The notes: generated by a model not told the origin, from the sequence alone. Numbered from the stretch's first letter, positions 1 through 9,509 are shown. The stretch is DNA of 64,000 bases from Sphingomonas phyllosphaerae 5.2 (GCF_000419605.1 NZ_ATTI01000001.1:1584501-1648500); one strand, 5' to 3'. Numbers and translations: made by a program.

Positions 1-837
1 CTCGACCAGTTGAGCGGCGGGCGCGTGCGCATCAACATCGTGTCCGGGCAGGACAATCTTGCCGCTTATGGTGACAGCGAGGGTGACCAGGCGCATCGCT
101 ACGGCCGGACGAAGGAGTTCATGCGGCTGGTGCGCCGGCTCTGGACCGAGACGGACGTGACGTTCGACGGCGAACACTTCCAGGTCGCAGGATCGACGGT
201 GACGCCGCGGATCACGCCGCGGCAGACGGCGCAGGGCACAAGGCTTCATCCGCGCCTGTACTTCGGCGGCGCCTCGCCAGCTGCGGAGCGTGTAGCGGCG
301 ACGGAGGCGGACGTGCAGCTGTTCTGGGGCGAACCGCTCGACGGTGTCGCGGAGCGGATCGCGCGGCTCAAGCGGCTTAGCCGCGATCTCGACCGCGATC
401 TGCCGCCGCTCGAATTCGGCCTGCGGATTACCACGCTGGTTCGCGACACCAACGAGCAAGCGTGGGCCGATGCCGAGGCGAAAGTGGATGCGATGGCCGC
501 CGCACAGGGCGTCGTCGACGAGCATCGCCGTGCCAAGGCGGTCGGGCAGCAACGCCTGCTGGACCTGCACAGCCGCGGCGAGGTACTCGACGACAATCTC
601 TACACCGCCCCGGGTCGCTACGGCGGAGGCGGCGCGGGGACGACCTGGCTGGTGGGGTCGGCCGAGGATGTCGCACGTTCGCTGCGCAAGTACCGCGAGC
701 TCGGGGTCACCACCTTCGTGCTTTCCGACACTCCTTACCTTGCCGAGATCGGGCGGCAGGGCGATCAGTTGCTCCCGCTGCTGCGGGATCGTCCCGTCAA
801 AACCGGTCAGCCGCACGAAACCCTGTCGGTGGCGTGA
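1..837 (+). CDS. LLM-class flavin-dependent monooxygenase (alkanesulfonate monooxygenase-like), 5'-partial
   Basis: The reading frame is open from base 1, so the N-terminus lies outside the window; about 278 C-terminal residues remain. It resembles SsuD-type, FMNH2-dependent luciferase-like monooxygenases, which desulfonate alkanesulfonates in the cytoplasm. Visible family signs are the segment INIVSGQDNLAAYGD near the start, the FGGASPAAERVA segment and a glycine-rich GGGGAGTTWLVGS loop followed by a C-terminal helix. The family is about 350-390 aa, so roughly 100 residues are missing. No sulfonate ABC transporter gene is visible downstream, so the exact substrate is unknown. The family call is firm; the alkanesulfonate substrate is an inference. 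Confidence 0.85.
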   Translation, partial: LDQLSGGRVRINIVSGQDNLAAYGDSEGDQAHRYGRTKEFMRLVRRLWTETDVTFDGEHFQVAGSTVTPRITPRQTAQGTRLHPRLYFGGASPAAERVAATEADVQLFWGEPLDGVAERIARLKRLSRDLDRDLPPLEFGLRITTLVRDTNEQAWADAEAKVDAMAAAQGVVDEHRRAKAVGQQRLLDLHSRGEVLDDNLYTAPGRYGGGGAGTTWLVGSAEDVARSLRKYRELGVTTFVLSDTPYLAEIGRQGDQLLPLLRDRPVKTGQPHETLSVA

Positions 838-991
838 TCCCGGCATAGGAGACCGCGGCGACGGAGCCTCCGGATCGAACGAGCTCGCCGCGCGTCGGGA
901 CGCCGGGCCGTGGCGGGTTCGTGGGCCTCGAGCGCGGACGCTCAAAGCCCTATGGAGCGCGTCGTACTGCAAAGATCCAAGGAGACTGACT

Positions 992-1738
992 ATGAAGACC
1001 GCGATTGTCACCGGCGCCACCTCCGGGATCGGCCAGGCGACCACGAAGGCGCTGGTGGATGCGGGCTGGCAAGTGATCGCCACCGGCCGACGTGCCGACA
1101 GGCTCACCGCGTTGGTAGAGGAATATGGCGATCGCGTGCACGCCGCCGTCTTCGACATCCGCGACGATGCGGCACGCGACGCCGCGCTCGACGTGTTGCC
1201 GACGTCGTTTCGCGGCATCGACCTGCTGGTCAACAACGCCGGTCTCGCGCTGGGCACCAGCGCGGCGCAGAGCGCTGATCTCGACCAATGGCGCACGATG
1301 ATCGACACCAACGTCACCGCCCTCGTCTCGATCACGCACCGGCTGCTGCCCGGGCTTATCGAGCGCAAGGGTGGGATCGTGAACATCGCGTCGGTTGCGG
1401 GCACCTACCCCTATCCGGGCGGCAACGTATATGGCGGCACCAAAGCCTTTGTGCAGCAGTTCACGCTGAACCTGCGCTCGGACCTCCACGGCACGGGCGT
1501 CCGTGTCAGCGCGATCGATCCGGGAATGGTGGAGACCGAGTTCACGCTTGTACGTACCAGCGGCGACGAGAGCGCTTCCGACACGCTCTACGCCGGTGCG
1601 GAGCCGATGACCGCCGAGGACATCGCGGCGACCGTGCTGTGGATCGCGACGCTGCCGCCGCACCTTAATATCAATCGCCTCGAGCTGATGCCGGTTACGC
1701 AGTCGTTCTCCGGATTCCAGGTCGCGAGGAAGAGCTGA
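992..1738 (+). CDS. ydfG: SDR-family NADP-dependent 3-hydroxy acid dehydrogenase, YdfG-like
   Basis: A 248-aa classical short-chain dehydrogenase. The nucleotide-binding motif TGATSGIG is at residues 7-14, NNAG follows the third strand (about residue 91), the catalytic Ser is in the NIASVAG segment and the YxxxK motif is in VYGGTKAF. The C-terminal NRLELMPVTQSFSGFQ segment is typical of YdfG, which oxidises serine, allo-threonine and 3-hydroxy acids and also reduces malonic semialdehyde. The start is the ATG at 992, preceded by AAGGAGA. Longer in-frame upstream sequence has no SDR similarity. It stands alone, and a strong hairpin follows the stop codon. Confidence 0.85.
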   Translation: MKTAIVTGATSGIGQATTKALVDAGWQVIATGRRADRLTALVEEYGDRVHAAVFDIRDDAARDAALDVLPTSFRGIDLLVNNAGLALGTSAAQSADLDQWRTMIDTNVTALVSITHRLLPGLIERKGGIVNIASVAGTYPYPGGNVYGGTKAFVQQFTLNLRSDLHGTGVRVSAIDPGMVETEFTLVRTSGDESASDTLYAGAEPMTAEDIAATVLWIATLPPHLNINRLELMPVTQSFSGFQVARKS

Positions 1739-1745
1739 ACGTTGC

Positions 1746-1772
1746 TGGGCCGCCATCGCCACCGGCGGCCCA
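1746..1772 (+). terminator. Hairpin after the ydfG-like gene
   Basis: A perfect 9-bp stem (TGGGCCGCC / GGCGGCCCA) with a 9-nt loop begins 8 nt after the ydfG-like stop. There is no clear T-run, so it is a plausible but unproven transcription terminator. Confidence 0.45.
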
Positions 1773-2256
1773 CTGCGCTTAGTGACAAGATGCCGGCGCG
1801 CGTCAGCATTGACGGCCGGTGACGAGATCGAACCTGCGATCCGAAGGATTGCCACCCGTCGCAAGCGGAGTTGTTAAGGAACACCCTCTCGGGAGCCAAG
1901 CATGTCGAGCGTGATGACCCATCGTGGCCTTGACGTCGGACATTTTCGATGTGCCTTATAAGTACAGGGCAGTCAGCCTTCCATTCGATACGTGCAAATA
2001 TTGCGTCAGCCCGTCAGCCCTGACAAGAGCCGCGGGCACCACCGCCGCTGGACGAAGATCATGTCCAGGCGGATCGTGAACTGATTGCACGTCGTCGTCC
2101 CGATCTGGCCAGTGCCGATCGCCTTTCGCGCGGTCCGTTTCCTCTGCTGCGCCAGTCATATTCGCGAGGTAGCAAATAAACCCTGAGTGACACCGCCCCG
2201 TCATTGGAGTCTTTCTATAATATTCCGGCGCATGAGCGATTTTCAGGGGTCAGGGC
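1773..2256. other. Intergenic stretch without a supported gene
   Basis: About 480 bp with no reading frame that looks like protein. The last 60 bases before the chemoreceptor are AT-rich (a TCTTTCTATAATATTCC stretch) and probably hold its promoter, but I cannot assign -35 and -10 boxes with confidence. Confidence 0.5.
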
Positions 2257-4128
2257 ATGAAGAACCTACGTATTGGTAAAAAGCTGGCATTGTGCTTTGC
2301 GCTTTTATTTGCGGGGGTTCTGGCGATTGGCGGGGTCGCTCTGTATAATCAGGCCCGTCTGAGCAGCGTCGCCACCGACCTCGGTGTCGATCGTCGTGCC
2401 AAGCTGGAGGCCCTCGCTGCCATCAGCACGGCTATGTCTGACTATCGAATAGCCGAGGCAAGCAGCATTCTCGCCATCGATCCGGCGAAGCTGCGGCAAG
2501 CCGAAGTATCGTTAACGGCACAGCGCGCGGTGATCGCCAAAAAGCTAACCTTCCTCGATACGCGCATCAACAAGCCCGCGACGCGCGCCATCGTCGTTAA
2601 GTTCAAGTCGGAGTGGGCCGACTACCAGCGGAAGTCCGACGCGATGTTGGTCGATGCGCAACAGAACCGAAAAGCTCCTGCCGCGGCGCTTTATCAAGCC
2701 AACGAGGCCGCGTACGAGCATACCAACGCACTTGCAGTCAAGGCACGGCAGGTACAGTCGGATACCATGGCTGGCATCGCCGGCGATGCAGCGGTGCTCG
2801 ATCGCTGGAGTCGCCTGCTGATGATCGCCGTCGTCTTCATCGTCGCTGCCTTGTTGCTGGCCGTGCTGAACGCGCTGGTTCGGGGCATTGCCCGGCCGCT
2901 GACCGAAATGACGGGCGCGCTCGGGCAGCTGGCGGCGGGCCGCATGGACGTGCAGGTGCCCGTCGAGGAACGCGACGACGAAGTAGGCGATCTTGCGGCG
3001 GCGATGACGGGGCTGCGCAATCAGTTGGTCGCTGCCGAGCGGTCGAAGCAGGAACAGGCCGCGCTGATCGTCGACAGCATCGGCAGCGGGTTGGATGCAC
3101 TATCCCATGGTGACCTGACTGCGCGCGTCGATGCCGATCTTGCCGGGCCGTTCGCCAAGCTGAAGCACGACTTTAACGACGCGATGGCAGCGGTATCGAC
3201 TGCGATGGGCGCGGTATCGGTCAGCGCGTTGGGCATTACGAACGGGGCTGGCGATATTCGTCAGGCCTCGGATGACCTGTCGCATCGCACCGAGCAGCAG
3301 GCCGCCTCGCTCGAAGAGACCGCCGCTGCGATGGAAGAGATCACCTCCAATGTGAAGCAGAGTGCCGAAAGCGCCGCGCGGACCAACGTCATGGTCGTGG
3401 AAACCCGCCGCGATGCGGAGCAATCGGGTGAGGTGGTGCAGAAGGCAATGGACGCGATGAGCGGCATCGAGCGCTCATCCAACGAGATCAGCGAAATCAT
3501 CGCGGTGATCGACGGAATCGCCTTTCAGACGAACCTGCTCGCACTCAACGCCGGCGTCGAAGCGGCGCGGGCCGGCGATGCCGGCAGAGGCTTCGCCGTC
3601 GTCGCCTCCGAAGTCCGCGCCCTGGCGCAGCGCTCCGCCGACGCCGCCAAGGACGTGAAGACCCGCATCAACGCATCCTCCGAGCAGGTGCGGCTGGGCG
3701 TTTCACTCGTCGGCGAAACGGGCAAGTCGCTGACCCGCATCATCGGCCGGATCGGTGAGATCGACGGTTTGATATCGGAGATCGCAGGCGCTGCGGAGCA
3801 GCAGGCGACCGGCCTGCAACAGGTAAACACCGCCGTCTCGGAAATGGACGGCGTGACCCAGCAGAACGCCGCGATGGTAGAACAGGCGACCGCCGCCGCG
3901 CGCAGTCTGGCAGACGAGGCGAACACCCTCGCCAGCGAAGTGGCGCGCTTCACGCTCGACGCGGGTGTCGCACAAACAGTCGCCGCGTCGCCGGTCCACA
4001 AGTTACAGGCCAGGGCCGCAGAAGCCGGTCGCATCGGGTTCCGTCCCGCCCGCCGTTTCGTGAAAGCGATGCCGCCGATCACGCAAGGCAATCTCGCCAT
4101 CGCTACCGATGATTGGTCGGCGCTTTGA
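2257..4128 (+). CDS. Methyl-accepting chemotaxis protein (4HB-type sensor, HAMP, MA domain)
   Basis: A 623-aa inner-membrane chemoreceptor. There is a first transmembrane helix at about residues 11-31, a four-helix-bundle type periplasmic sensor, a second transmembrane helix at about 186-208, HAMP at about 209-262, a second HAMP-like stretch at about 275-320 and a long signalling hairpin. The hairpin tip, which contacts CheA/CheW, is clear at about 425-450 ([19 protein letters not shown]). No C-terminal CheR-tether pentapeptide is seen. The ligand cannot be told from sequence. A broken cheW lies directly downstream, suggesting the two once formed a unit; this receptor must now use CheW made elsewhere. 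Confidence 0.92.
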   Translation: MKNLRIGKKLALCFALLFAGVLAIGGVALYNQARLSSVATDLGVDRRAKLEALAAISTAMSDYRIAEASSILAIDPAKLRQAEVSLTAQRAVIAKKLTFLDTRINKPATRAIVVKFKSEWADYQRKSDAMLVDAQQNRKAPAAALYQANEAAYEHTNALAVKARQVQSDTMAGIAGDAAVLDRWSRLLMIAVVFIVAALLLAVLNALVRGIARPLTEMTGALGQLAAGRMDVQVPVEERDDEVGDLAAAMTGLRNQLVAAERSKQEQAALIVDSIGSGLDALSHGDLTARVDADLAGPFAKLKHDFNDAMAAVSTAMGAVSVSALGITNGAGDIRQASDDLSHRTEQQAASLEETAAAMEEITSNVKQSAESAARTNVMVVETRRDAEQSGEVVQKAMDAMSGIERSSNEISEIIAVIDGIAFQTNLLALNAGVEAARAGDAGRGFAVVASEVRALAQRSADAAKDVKTRINASSEQVRLGVSLVGETGKSLTRIIGRIGEIDGLISEIAGAAEQQATGLQQVNTAVSEMDGVTQQNAAMVEQATAAARSLADEANTLASEVARFTLDAGVAQTVAASPVHKLQARAAEAGRIGFRPARRFVKAMPPITQGNLAIATDDWSAL

Positions 4129-4155
4129 CGCACGATCCGGGAGCGCGCGAGAGAC

Positions 4156-4590
4156 ATGGCCGCGCGTCAAGTCATCGCCTTCCGGTTTGGCGCTCGTTGC
4201 CCGGGGTTTATAGCATCGCCGTTCACGAGCTCGCGCATGGACCTTCGGCACTCGGCTTCCCAGCGTCCCGGCGTCTATGAAAGGCGTGGTCAATCTGCGC
4301 GGGATCGTGCTGCCGTTTCCGGACCTGCGCCACCGCCCGACCGGGGAAGCCCGACCGCCCCGCATGACATGTCATCATCGTCGTTCAGGTGACGCAGCAG
4401 CAGGGCCTGACCGTCGAGGCGGTCAACGACATCGTCACAATCGGTCTGGAAATGTACAGTCGCTACCTGAAGACACCGGCGAGCGGCCGAAGTTCCTGAC
4501 GGGCCTTGCAAGCCACGGCGGCGTGATGGTGCTGATGCCGTCGCTCCAAGCCGCGGCGGCCGGTCGTCGGATTGCGAAAATCGGCGTGAA
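4156..4590 (+). pseudogene. cheW: Decayed cheW (chemotaxis coupling protein)
   Basis: CheW segments appear in order but in different reading frames. ARQVIAFRFGARC at about 4159 (frame 1) is the N-terminus. LPSVPASMKGVVNLRG and then IVLPFPDLR at about 4258-4335 (frame 2) is the CheW core. GLTVEAVNDIVTIG at about 4400-4440 (frame 3) follows, then GERPKFLTGLASHGGVMVLM at about 4472-4540 (frame 2). At least three frameshifts are needed, so no functional protein can be made. It sits 27 bp after a chemoreceptor gene in the same orientation. The order and spacing match an intact cheW of about 150 codons, so this is an inactivated gene and not chance similarity. Confidence 0.8.
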
Positions 4591-4766
4591 GCGGTTGCGA
4601 CTGGCTGTGCGTGAATCCATGGCGACGACGGAAACGGGGCAAGCCGGCGCTTCTCGGTGCTCGTCGCGGCGTTGAGCCAGCCGCGGTGACATCAGCTTGG
4701 CCGTGCGTCACGGCCGAGCTGATTGCTCGCAAAGGAGTACCCGGCGGGCCGAGGCACTCCGTAGGA

Positions 4767-5663
4767 TCAGGCCGTTTCCGAATGACGCACGATCGCTTCG
4801 CAAATCTCGTGCGTTGCCAGGATCGATGCGGCGTCCACGGGTCTGCGCTGGCCTGCCGCATGCAAGAAGTCGTCGCACATCGCCTCGAAGCCACGTTGCC
4901 GTCCAACCGGGATCCAGTCGCCACGGCGGTGGACGTTTTTCATCGCGCGCGCTTCGATGCGGTCGGCGAGGTTCAGGACGGTGTGGCGAGCGCCTCCGCC
5001 AATTACATCCAGACGTTCCTCGCCAAGCCCGCTATCACGATGCATCGTGCCGATCGCGCTGAACCCGTCGCCCGCCAGCATCAGAGTGATCGCGTGAAGC
5101 AGGCCGTCCACGACATGCGTTTCGATCACGCGTCGGCGGATTGGGGCCGGGGCCAGGAACAGCAACGTATCCACCACGTGAATGAAGTCGTCATAGACCA
5201 CCCGCCGCGCCACGTCGGGCTGGCGATCGCGATGCTTTTCCATGACGATGAGGCTGGCATCCACGCCGCGCAGGGCGACATAGTCCGGTGCGAAACGACG
5301 GTTGAAGCCGACCGCCAGCGGCGTTCCGCGGTCCATCGCCAGTTCAACCAGCGCTTCGGCGTCGCCGAGATTGTCCGCGAGCGGCTTGTCGACGAAGGTC
5401 GGGACATTCTGTTCTAATAGGAGCCTGACGAGTTCGGCATGCGCCGTCGTTGCGGCGTGCACAAAAGCGGCGTCGAAGGTCGTGGTGGCAAGCGCCTGCG
5501 TGGCGCTGTTGTATCGATGTGCGACACGAAAGCGACTGCCGACTTCGTCGAGCACCGCCTGATCTCGCGTCGCCAAGTGGATTTCCAAATCAGGCCGCGT
5601 GTACAAAACCGGGAGGTAGGCCTTGCGGGCGATGTCACCCAACCCGATCAGGAGGACGCGCAT
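4767..5663 (-). CDS. Gfo/Idh/MocA-family oxidoreductase
   Basis: A 298-aa protein with an N-terminal Rossmann fold (VLLIGLGDIARKAYLPVL, residues 3-20) and the family lysine motif DKPLADN at about residue 92, followed by GFNRRFAPDY. These are NAD(P)-dependent dehydrogenases acting on sugars, sugar acids or related substrates. At under 300 aa it is shorter than the usual 330-390 aa, lacking part of the C-terminal sheet region. A purine-rich AAGGGA ribosome site precedes the ATG at 5663. Neighbours give no clue to the substrate. The family call is secure; the reaction is unknown. Confidence 0.85.
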   Translation of the reverse strand: MRVLLIGLGDIARKAYLPVLYTRPDLEIHLATRDQAVLDEVGSRFRVAHRYNSATQALATTTFDAAFVHAATTAHAELVRLLLEQNVPTFVDKPLADNLGDAEALVELAMDRGTPLAVGFNRRFAPDYVALRGVDASLIVMEKHRDRQPDVARRVVYDDFIHVVDTLLFLAPAPIRRRVIETHVVDGLLHAITLMLAGDGFSAIGTMHRDSGLGEERLDVIGGGARHTVLNLADRIEARAMKNVHRRGDWIPVGRQRGFEAMCDDFLHAAGQRRPVDAASILATHEICEAIVRHSETA

Positions 5664-5804
5664 TCTATATCCCTTCGTCAGGCGTACGCGCCCGTCATTT
5701 TCGAGCAGAGGTGCCTTGCGGCCGACGTGCCCAGATCAAGGTGCCCGCCATCTGGTCGACGCCGAAGACGCCTTGGTGCGGGGGAGAGCGATGGCGCCCT
5801 GAGG

Positions 5805-6593
5805 TCAACGCCAGCTGGTCGCTCGCCGGATAGCTCCGTCGACGGGCACGTCGTGCAATTGCCGGTAGCGCGCCTCGACGAGGCTGAACAAGCCGAACGC
5901 CAGCAATCCCATGCCGACGATCAGGTCGAACGGGCTGGTCAGCCACGAAAGCACGCGTTGCATGCCGCCCGCCTCGGCCGCTTGTTCTTCGATGCCGGCC
6001 CTTGCGAGAAGGTAGCCGCTGATGAGGAACACCAGGCCGCGTGCCGCATATCCTGCACGCCCGCTCCACTGCACCCACGGCTGCTTCGCTACAGCGGGTT
6101 CGAGGTAGCGCAGGAACGAGCCTTTCGCGGCCTTGGCGAGCTGAACCGCGCCAAGCGCGGCCAGCACCAGTGCACCGAGGAGGACCAACGCCCAGCCGCC
6201 CGGTAACTGCATGGCCGTCCGCGCTCCCTCCTGGGTTCCGTCGCCGGAGGAAGCCACGCCGCGCATCAACTGGACCGCCTGCCACGCGAGCAACAGGTGG
6301 ATAGCGCCACTTACGCCCGCGCCTGCCCGTTCCATCGCGCCTTTGCGATCGGAGCCGTGACGCTCGATGTCGAGGGTGGCGTCGGCGAGTCGCCATATGC
6401 CGTACGCGGTCAGTCCGGTGGCGATCACACCCAGCAGCACTTGGCCGCCGCCCTGGCCGAGATATTCGATCGCGCCACTGGGATCTTCCGCTCTGCCGGT
6501 CCGGAGGATGAGCAAGGCAATGACGAGGTAGAGCAAGCCCCGCGTGGCGAAGCCGATCCGCGTAAGGGCCGTCAGGCGCGAGCTGGCGTTCAT
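5805..6593 (-). CDS. DUF1206-domain membrane protein
   Basis: A 262-aa integral membrane protein with three repeats of the DUF1206 unit, each a pair of transmembrane helices. Repeat openings are RIGFATRGLLYLVIALLIL, then GVSGAIHLLLAWQAV, then GYAARGLVFLISGYLL. Function is unknown; homologues often occur near stress genes. The start is the ATG at 6593, preceded by AAGGAG seven bases upstream; a nine-codon longer form lacks a ribosome site. An EcfG-like promoter lies just upstream, suggesting general-stress control together with the genes at 6824-7644. Confidence 0.85.
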   Translation of the reverse strand: MNASSRLTALTRIGFATRGLLYLVIALLILRTGRAEDPSGAIEYLGQGGGQVLLGVIATGLTAYGIWRLADATLDIERHGSDRKGAMERAGAGVSGAIHLLLAWQAVQLMRGVASSGDGTQEGARTAMQLPGGWALVLLGALVLAALGAVQLAKAAKGSFLRYLEPAVAKQPWVQWSGRAGYAARGLVFLISGYLLARAGIEEQAAEAGGMQRVLSWLTSPFDLIVGMGLLAFGLFSLVEARYRQLHDVPVDGAIRRATSWR

Positions 6594-6615
6594 GCAATCT
6601 CCTTTAGCCGACCAA

Positions 6616-6640
6616 AACAAGAGCTAAGCGATCTCGTTCC
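6616..6640 (-). promoter_or_regulatory. EcfG-like (general stress sigma) promoter for the DUF1206 gene
   Basis: On the minus strand GGAAC (6640-6636), 16 nt, then TGTT (6619-6616) resembles the alphaproteobacterial EcfG consensus GGAAC-N16/17-CGTT with one -10 mismatch. It would start transcription about 15-20 nt before the ATG at 6593. Confidence 0.45.
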
Positions 6641-6823
6641 AGCATTGGAACGGCATGCTTGATCTGCGACGGCCGCAAGCCTGTGTGAGCGGGCGTGCTC
6701 CACCTGCGCTGGCTGCAATCCTGGATGCTAACCGCAGGCGTCCACCGCATGTCGGACGAGGCAACAGAACAATGGCCGGGGCTGCCGTTGGCGGCCCCGA
6801 CCATCGTCTAGCTCAGCGCGCCG

Positions 6824-7357
6824 TCAGAACGACGAGACGCGGGAACGCCGCGAATTGTGGCCGCCGTTGCGGTACAGGATGTCGGCCACTGTCTGCGACG
6901 AGAGTTCGTCGGTGTTGGAGTTCACCGTGACGAGCACGCCGCCCTGGCCGAGACGATCACCATAATAATCGGCATCCTCCCGATCGACGCCGTGCTTGCC
7001 CAGCGTCTCGTTCAACGTGCCTGCCGCGGCCCCGGCAGCGGCGCCGATCGCCATCGCCCCGGGTACGGCCGACGCCGCGATCGCGCCTGCCGCGATCAGC
7101 GGGCCGACGCCCGGGATCGCCAGCGCCGCCACGCCGAGCCCCGCACCCAACGCGCCCCCGCCAAGGATACCGCGGGCGATGCTGCCATGTTCTTCGTCGG
7201 TGACCTCACCGTCTGCGTCCGCTGTGGTCGTCACGCTTCCGCGCTGGGTGACGACGGACAGCGCATGATCGGGAACGCCTGCGTTGCGGAGATCGGCGAC
7301 GGCGCGCTGCGCCTCTGCCTGGGTATCGAAGATGGCCGAAGCCGTTTGCGTGTTCAT
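6824..7357 (-). CDS. General stress protein, YflT-like domain with glycine/alanine-rich hydrophobic core
   Basis: A 177-aa protein. The N-terminal 45 residues (ASAIFDTQAEAQRAVADLRN, then VPDHALSVVT) resemble the general-stress YflT/DUF1269-type domain. The middle (about 65-115) is a glycine zipper-like hydrophobic stretch (GILGGGALGAGLG, IPGVGPLIAAGAIA) that may enter membrane. The C-terminal segment GVLVTVNS is a second small alpha/beta piece. The ATG at 7357 has AGGGAG 8 nt upstream; a GTG three codons earlier is an alternative. It follows the YeaQ-like gene by 17 bp and probably shares its promoter. The molecular role is unknown. Confidence 0.7.
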   Translation of the reverse strand: MNTQTASAIFDTQAEAQRAVADLRNAGVPDHALSVVTQRGSVTTTADADGEVTDEEHGSIARGILGGGALGAGLGVAALAIPGVGPLIAAGAIAASAVPGAMAIGAAAGAAAGTLNETLGKHGVDREDADYYGDRLGQGGVLVTVNSNTDELSSQTVADILYRNGGHNSRRSRVSSF

Positions 7358-7374
7358 GCTCGTCACTCCCTGGC

Positions 7375-7644
7375 TTAACGAACCGCACCGCGGCGAAACA
7401 GGTTGATGATGGCGAGCAACACGATCGCGCCGAGCAGTGATACGACGACCGACTGGATGCTGATTTCACCGCTGGTGATCGGCGCGCCACCGATCAACGG
7501 GGTGACGATGAAGCCGGCGAGCAGCGCGCCGACGATACCGACGACGATGTTGAGCAGGATGCCCTGCTGGCCGTCCGTGCGCATGATCATACTGGCTACC
7601 CAGCCGATCAGCCCGCCGACGATAAGGAGAATGATGAAGCCCAT
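7375..7644 (-). CDS. GlsB/YeaQ/YmgE-family stress response membrane protein
   Basis: An 89-aa membrane protein with three hydrophobic helices. It has the typical opening MGFIILLIVGGLIGWVASMI, the GILLNIVVGIVGALLAGF core and a C-terminal helix ending FRRGAVR. This transglycosylase-associated family is small (80-90 aa) and is induced by osmotic and stationary-phase stress; its biochemical role is not settled. The ATG at 7644 fits the family length exactly; upstream in-frame codons are not conserved-looking. It is the first gene of a two-gene unit with the YflT-like gene, behind an EcfG-like promoter. Confidence 0.88.
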   Translation of the reverse strand: MGFIILLIVGGLIGWVASMIMRTDGQQGILLNIVVGIVGALLAGFIVTPLIGGAPITSGEISIQSVVVSLLGAIVLLAIINLFRRGAVR

Positions 7645-7679
7645 GATCGGTCTTTCCGTCTGTTGAATGATGCGGCTTA

Positions 7680-7705
7680 AACGAGGCGGGGAGGGCGCGC
7701 GTTCA
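7680..7705 (-). promoter_or_regulatory. EcfG-like promoter for the YeaQ/YflT stress operon
   Basis: On the minus strand TGAAC (7705-7701), 17 nt, CGTT (7683-7680): one -35 mismatch to GGAAC-N16/17-CGTT and a perfect -10. It lies about 35 bp before the ATG at 7644, an ideal distance. Confidence 0.45.
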
Positions 7706-7771
7706 ATATGCCCAATCCGTCCGGGGCGACGCGCTAGTGTCACAGCACTATCACGAGTGGTGCAGACCAAG

Positions 7772-7797
7772 GGAACGGCGGTGCCCTGTGCCGGGTT
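7772..7797 (+). promoter_or_regulatory. Possible EcfG-like promoter for the PAS-LuxR gene
   Basis: GGAAC (7772-7776), 17 nt, GGTT (7794-7797). The -10 lies only 8 bp before the annotated ATG, so the transcript would be leaderless or the true start would be a later codon. Weaker than the two minus-strand sites. Confidence 0.3.
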
Positions 7798-7805
7798 GAG
7801 CAGCG

Positions 7806-9278
7806 ATGAAATCGCCCCCGACCTCGCCCGACCGGCAGCCCAATCTGCGCCATCTGGAACAGTTGATGGCGCAATTGCTGGACGGCGTGATCCTGCTGGA
7901 TCCTACCGGCGTCATCCTCAGCGCCAACGCTGCTGCCCTTGCCATGCATGGTGTCGACGCGGTCGAGGCGCTCGGCGCTACCGCAGAGGATTATGCTGCG
8001 CGTTTCACCTTGTGGACGGCAGATCATCGGCAATTGCCGCACCGCGACTATCCGATCTTCAAGGTCCTTGCCGGCCAGAGCATCCCGGACATGGTCGTGG
8101 AAGTCGCCCCGGCCGGAGAGGACGAGGCGCGCTGGGTCCATCAGGCGCGCGACGTGACGATGGACGTGGACGGCGGCGAGCCGGACTATCTGGCGGTCGT
8201 GCTGAGCGATGTGTCGAGCCGGTACGATGCGGAGGCACGGTTCAATGCGATGTTTCGCGCGAATCCCGCGCCGGCGATCATCGTCCGGCAGCGGGATATG
8301 AAGCTCATCGCCGCCAATCCCGGCTTCCTGGCGCTCACCGGCTTTCAAAAAGACAATCTGGTCGGCCGATCGCTGTTTGGCCTGGACCTGATCGGTGGCT
8401 TGCCGGATCGCACCGCCGTGCAGCGGCAGATCGAAGCCGGCGACGTCGTGTCGCAAATGGAGGCCAGGTTGCTGGCAGCGGACGGCTCACGAAGATTGGT
8501 GCTCTTCGCCGGCCAGCCGATCGACGTCACGGAAGAGGATGCATTGCTTTTCACCTTCGCCGATCTCCAGCCACGGCACGAAGCCGAGCAGTCGCTCGCT
8601 GCCAGCGAGCGGCACCTGCAGGCCGTCTTCGAGATGGCTCCGGTGGCAATGGCGATCACCCGTGCCTCCGACCGCTGCATGACGAGCGTCAACACTGCGT
8701 TCTGCGCGCTCACCGGACATGAGGCGAGGTCGATGGTGGGGCGTACGGGAGAGGAGATCGGCCTGTGGAGCAATGCGGAGCAACAGCGAGAAGCCGAGCT
8801 GGACCTGTCGAGCGACGGAGCAATACGTGATCGGGAGATACGAATCTTATCGCACTCGGGAATGCCGGCAGACTGCCTCGTGTCCGCAGAAACGATCCAT
8901 GTCCATGGCGACGCGTGCGTGCTGTGGGTGCTTCAGGACGTAACCGAACGCCGCCGGAGCGATGCCGAACTCGGCGCAGCGATCGACGAGGCGCTGAAGG
9001 ACGCGAGCTGGCTAAGTCGCTCCATCCTGGACCGGCTGGCCACACTCCGCAGGCCGGCCCCGCATGTGGCACCCGTTGAACTCAGCCCGCGCGAGCGCGA
9101 GATACTGGACCTTGTCTGCGACGATCTGAACGACCTGGCCATCGCCGATCGTTTGGCGATCTCGCGCAACACCGTGCGTAACCATGTGGCCAGCATCTAT
9201 GCAAAGATCGGGACGAACCGGCGGAGTGGCGCAGTGGTCTGGGGGCGCGAGCGTGGCATGGGTTCTAAGCGGGACTGA
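7806..9278 (+). CDS. Multi-PAS LuxR-family transcriptional regulator
   Basis: A 490-aa cytoplasmic protein with three consecutive PAS-like domains (about 20-125, 140-250 and 265-385) and a C-terminal LuxR helix-turn-helix at about 424-475 (LSPREREILDLV, then ISRNTVRNHVASIYAKIG). No receiver or kinase domain and no membrane segment is seen, so it probably senses an intracellular cue such as a ligand, light or redox through its PAS domains and binds DNA directly. It is divergent from the YeaQ/YflT stress genes, which it may control. No good ribosome site precedes the ATG at 7806; Met21 is an alternative start. The cofactor is unknown. Confidence 0.85.
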   Translation: MKSPPTSPDRQPNLRHLEQLMAQLLDGVILLDPTGVILSANAAALAMHGVDAVEALGATAEDYAARFTLWTADHRQLPHRDYPIFKVLAGQSIPDMVVEVAPAGEDEARWVHQARDVTMDVDGGEPDYLAVVLSDVSSRYDAEARFNAMFRANPAPAIIVRQRDMKLIAANPGFLALTGFQKDNLVGRSLFGLDLIGGLPDRTAVQRQIEAGDVVSQMEARLLAADGSRRLVLFAGQPIDVTEEDALLFTFADLQPRHEAEQSLAASERHLQAVFEMAPVAMAITRASDRCMTSVNTAFCALTGHEARSMVGRTGEEIGLWSNAEQQREAELDLSSDGAIRDREIRILSHSGMPADCLVSAETIHVHGDACVLWVLQDVTERRRSDAELGAAIDEALKDASWLSRSILDRLATLRRPAPHVAPVELSPREREILDLVCDDLNDLAIADRLAISRNTVRNHVASIYAKIGTNRRSGAVVWGRERGMGSKRD

Positions 9279-9509
9279 TGTCTCGCGGCCACGGCGGGGT
9301 CGCCTGGTGGGTGCCGCGGCCGTCAGGAAAGGACTAAGTGGAGGCGCTGACCGCCTAGGGCTGGAGCGCGCGAGCGGGCATCTACCATCAGCTTCGGGCG
9401 TTGGTGCCCGGATGCACCAAAGCTGCTTCGTCGCCCGGCGAGCTCGAACGTGATGGCGAGCGGGTGCTGAGTTGGACGGCGTGTGATCAACTGCGTAAGG
9501 AAGTTGCGG

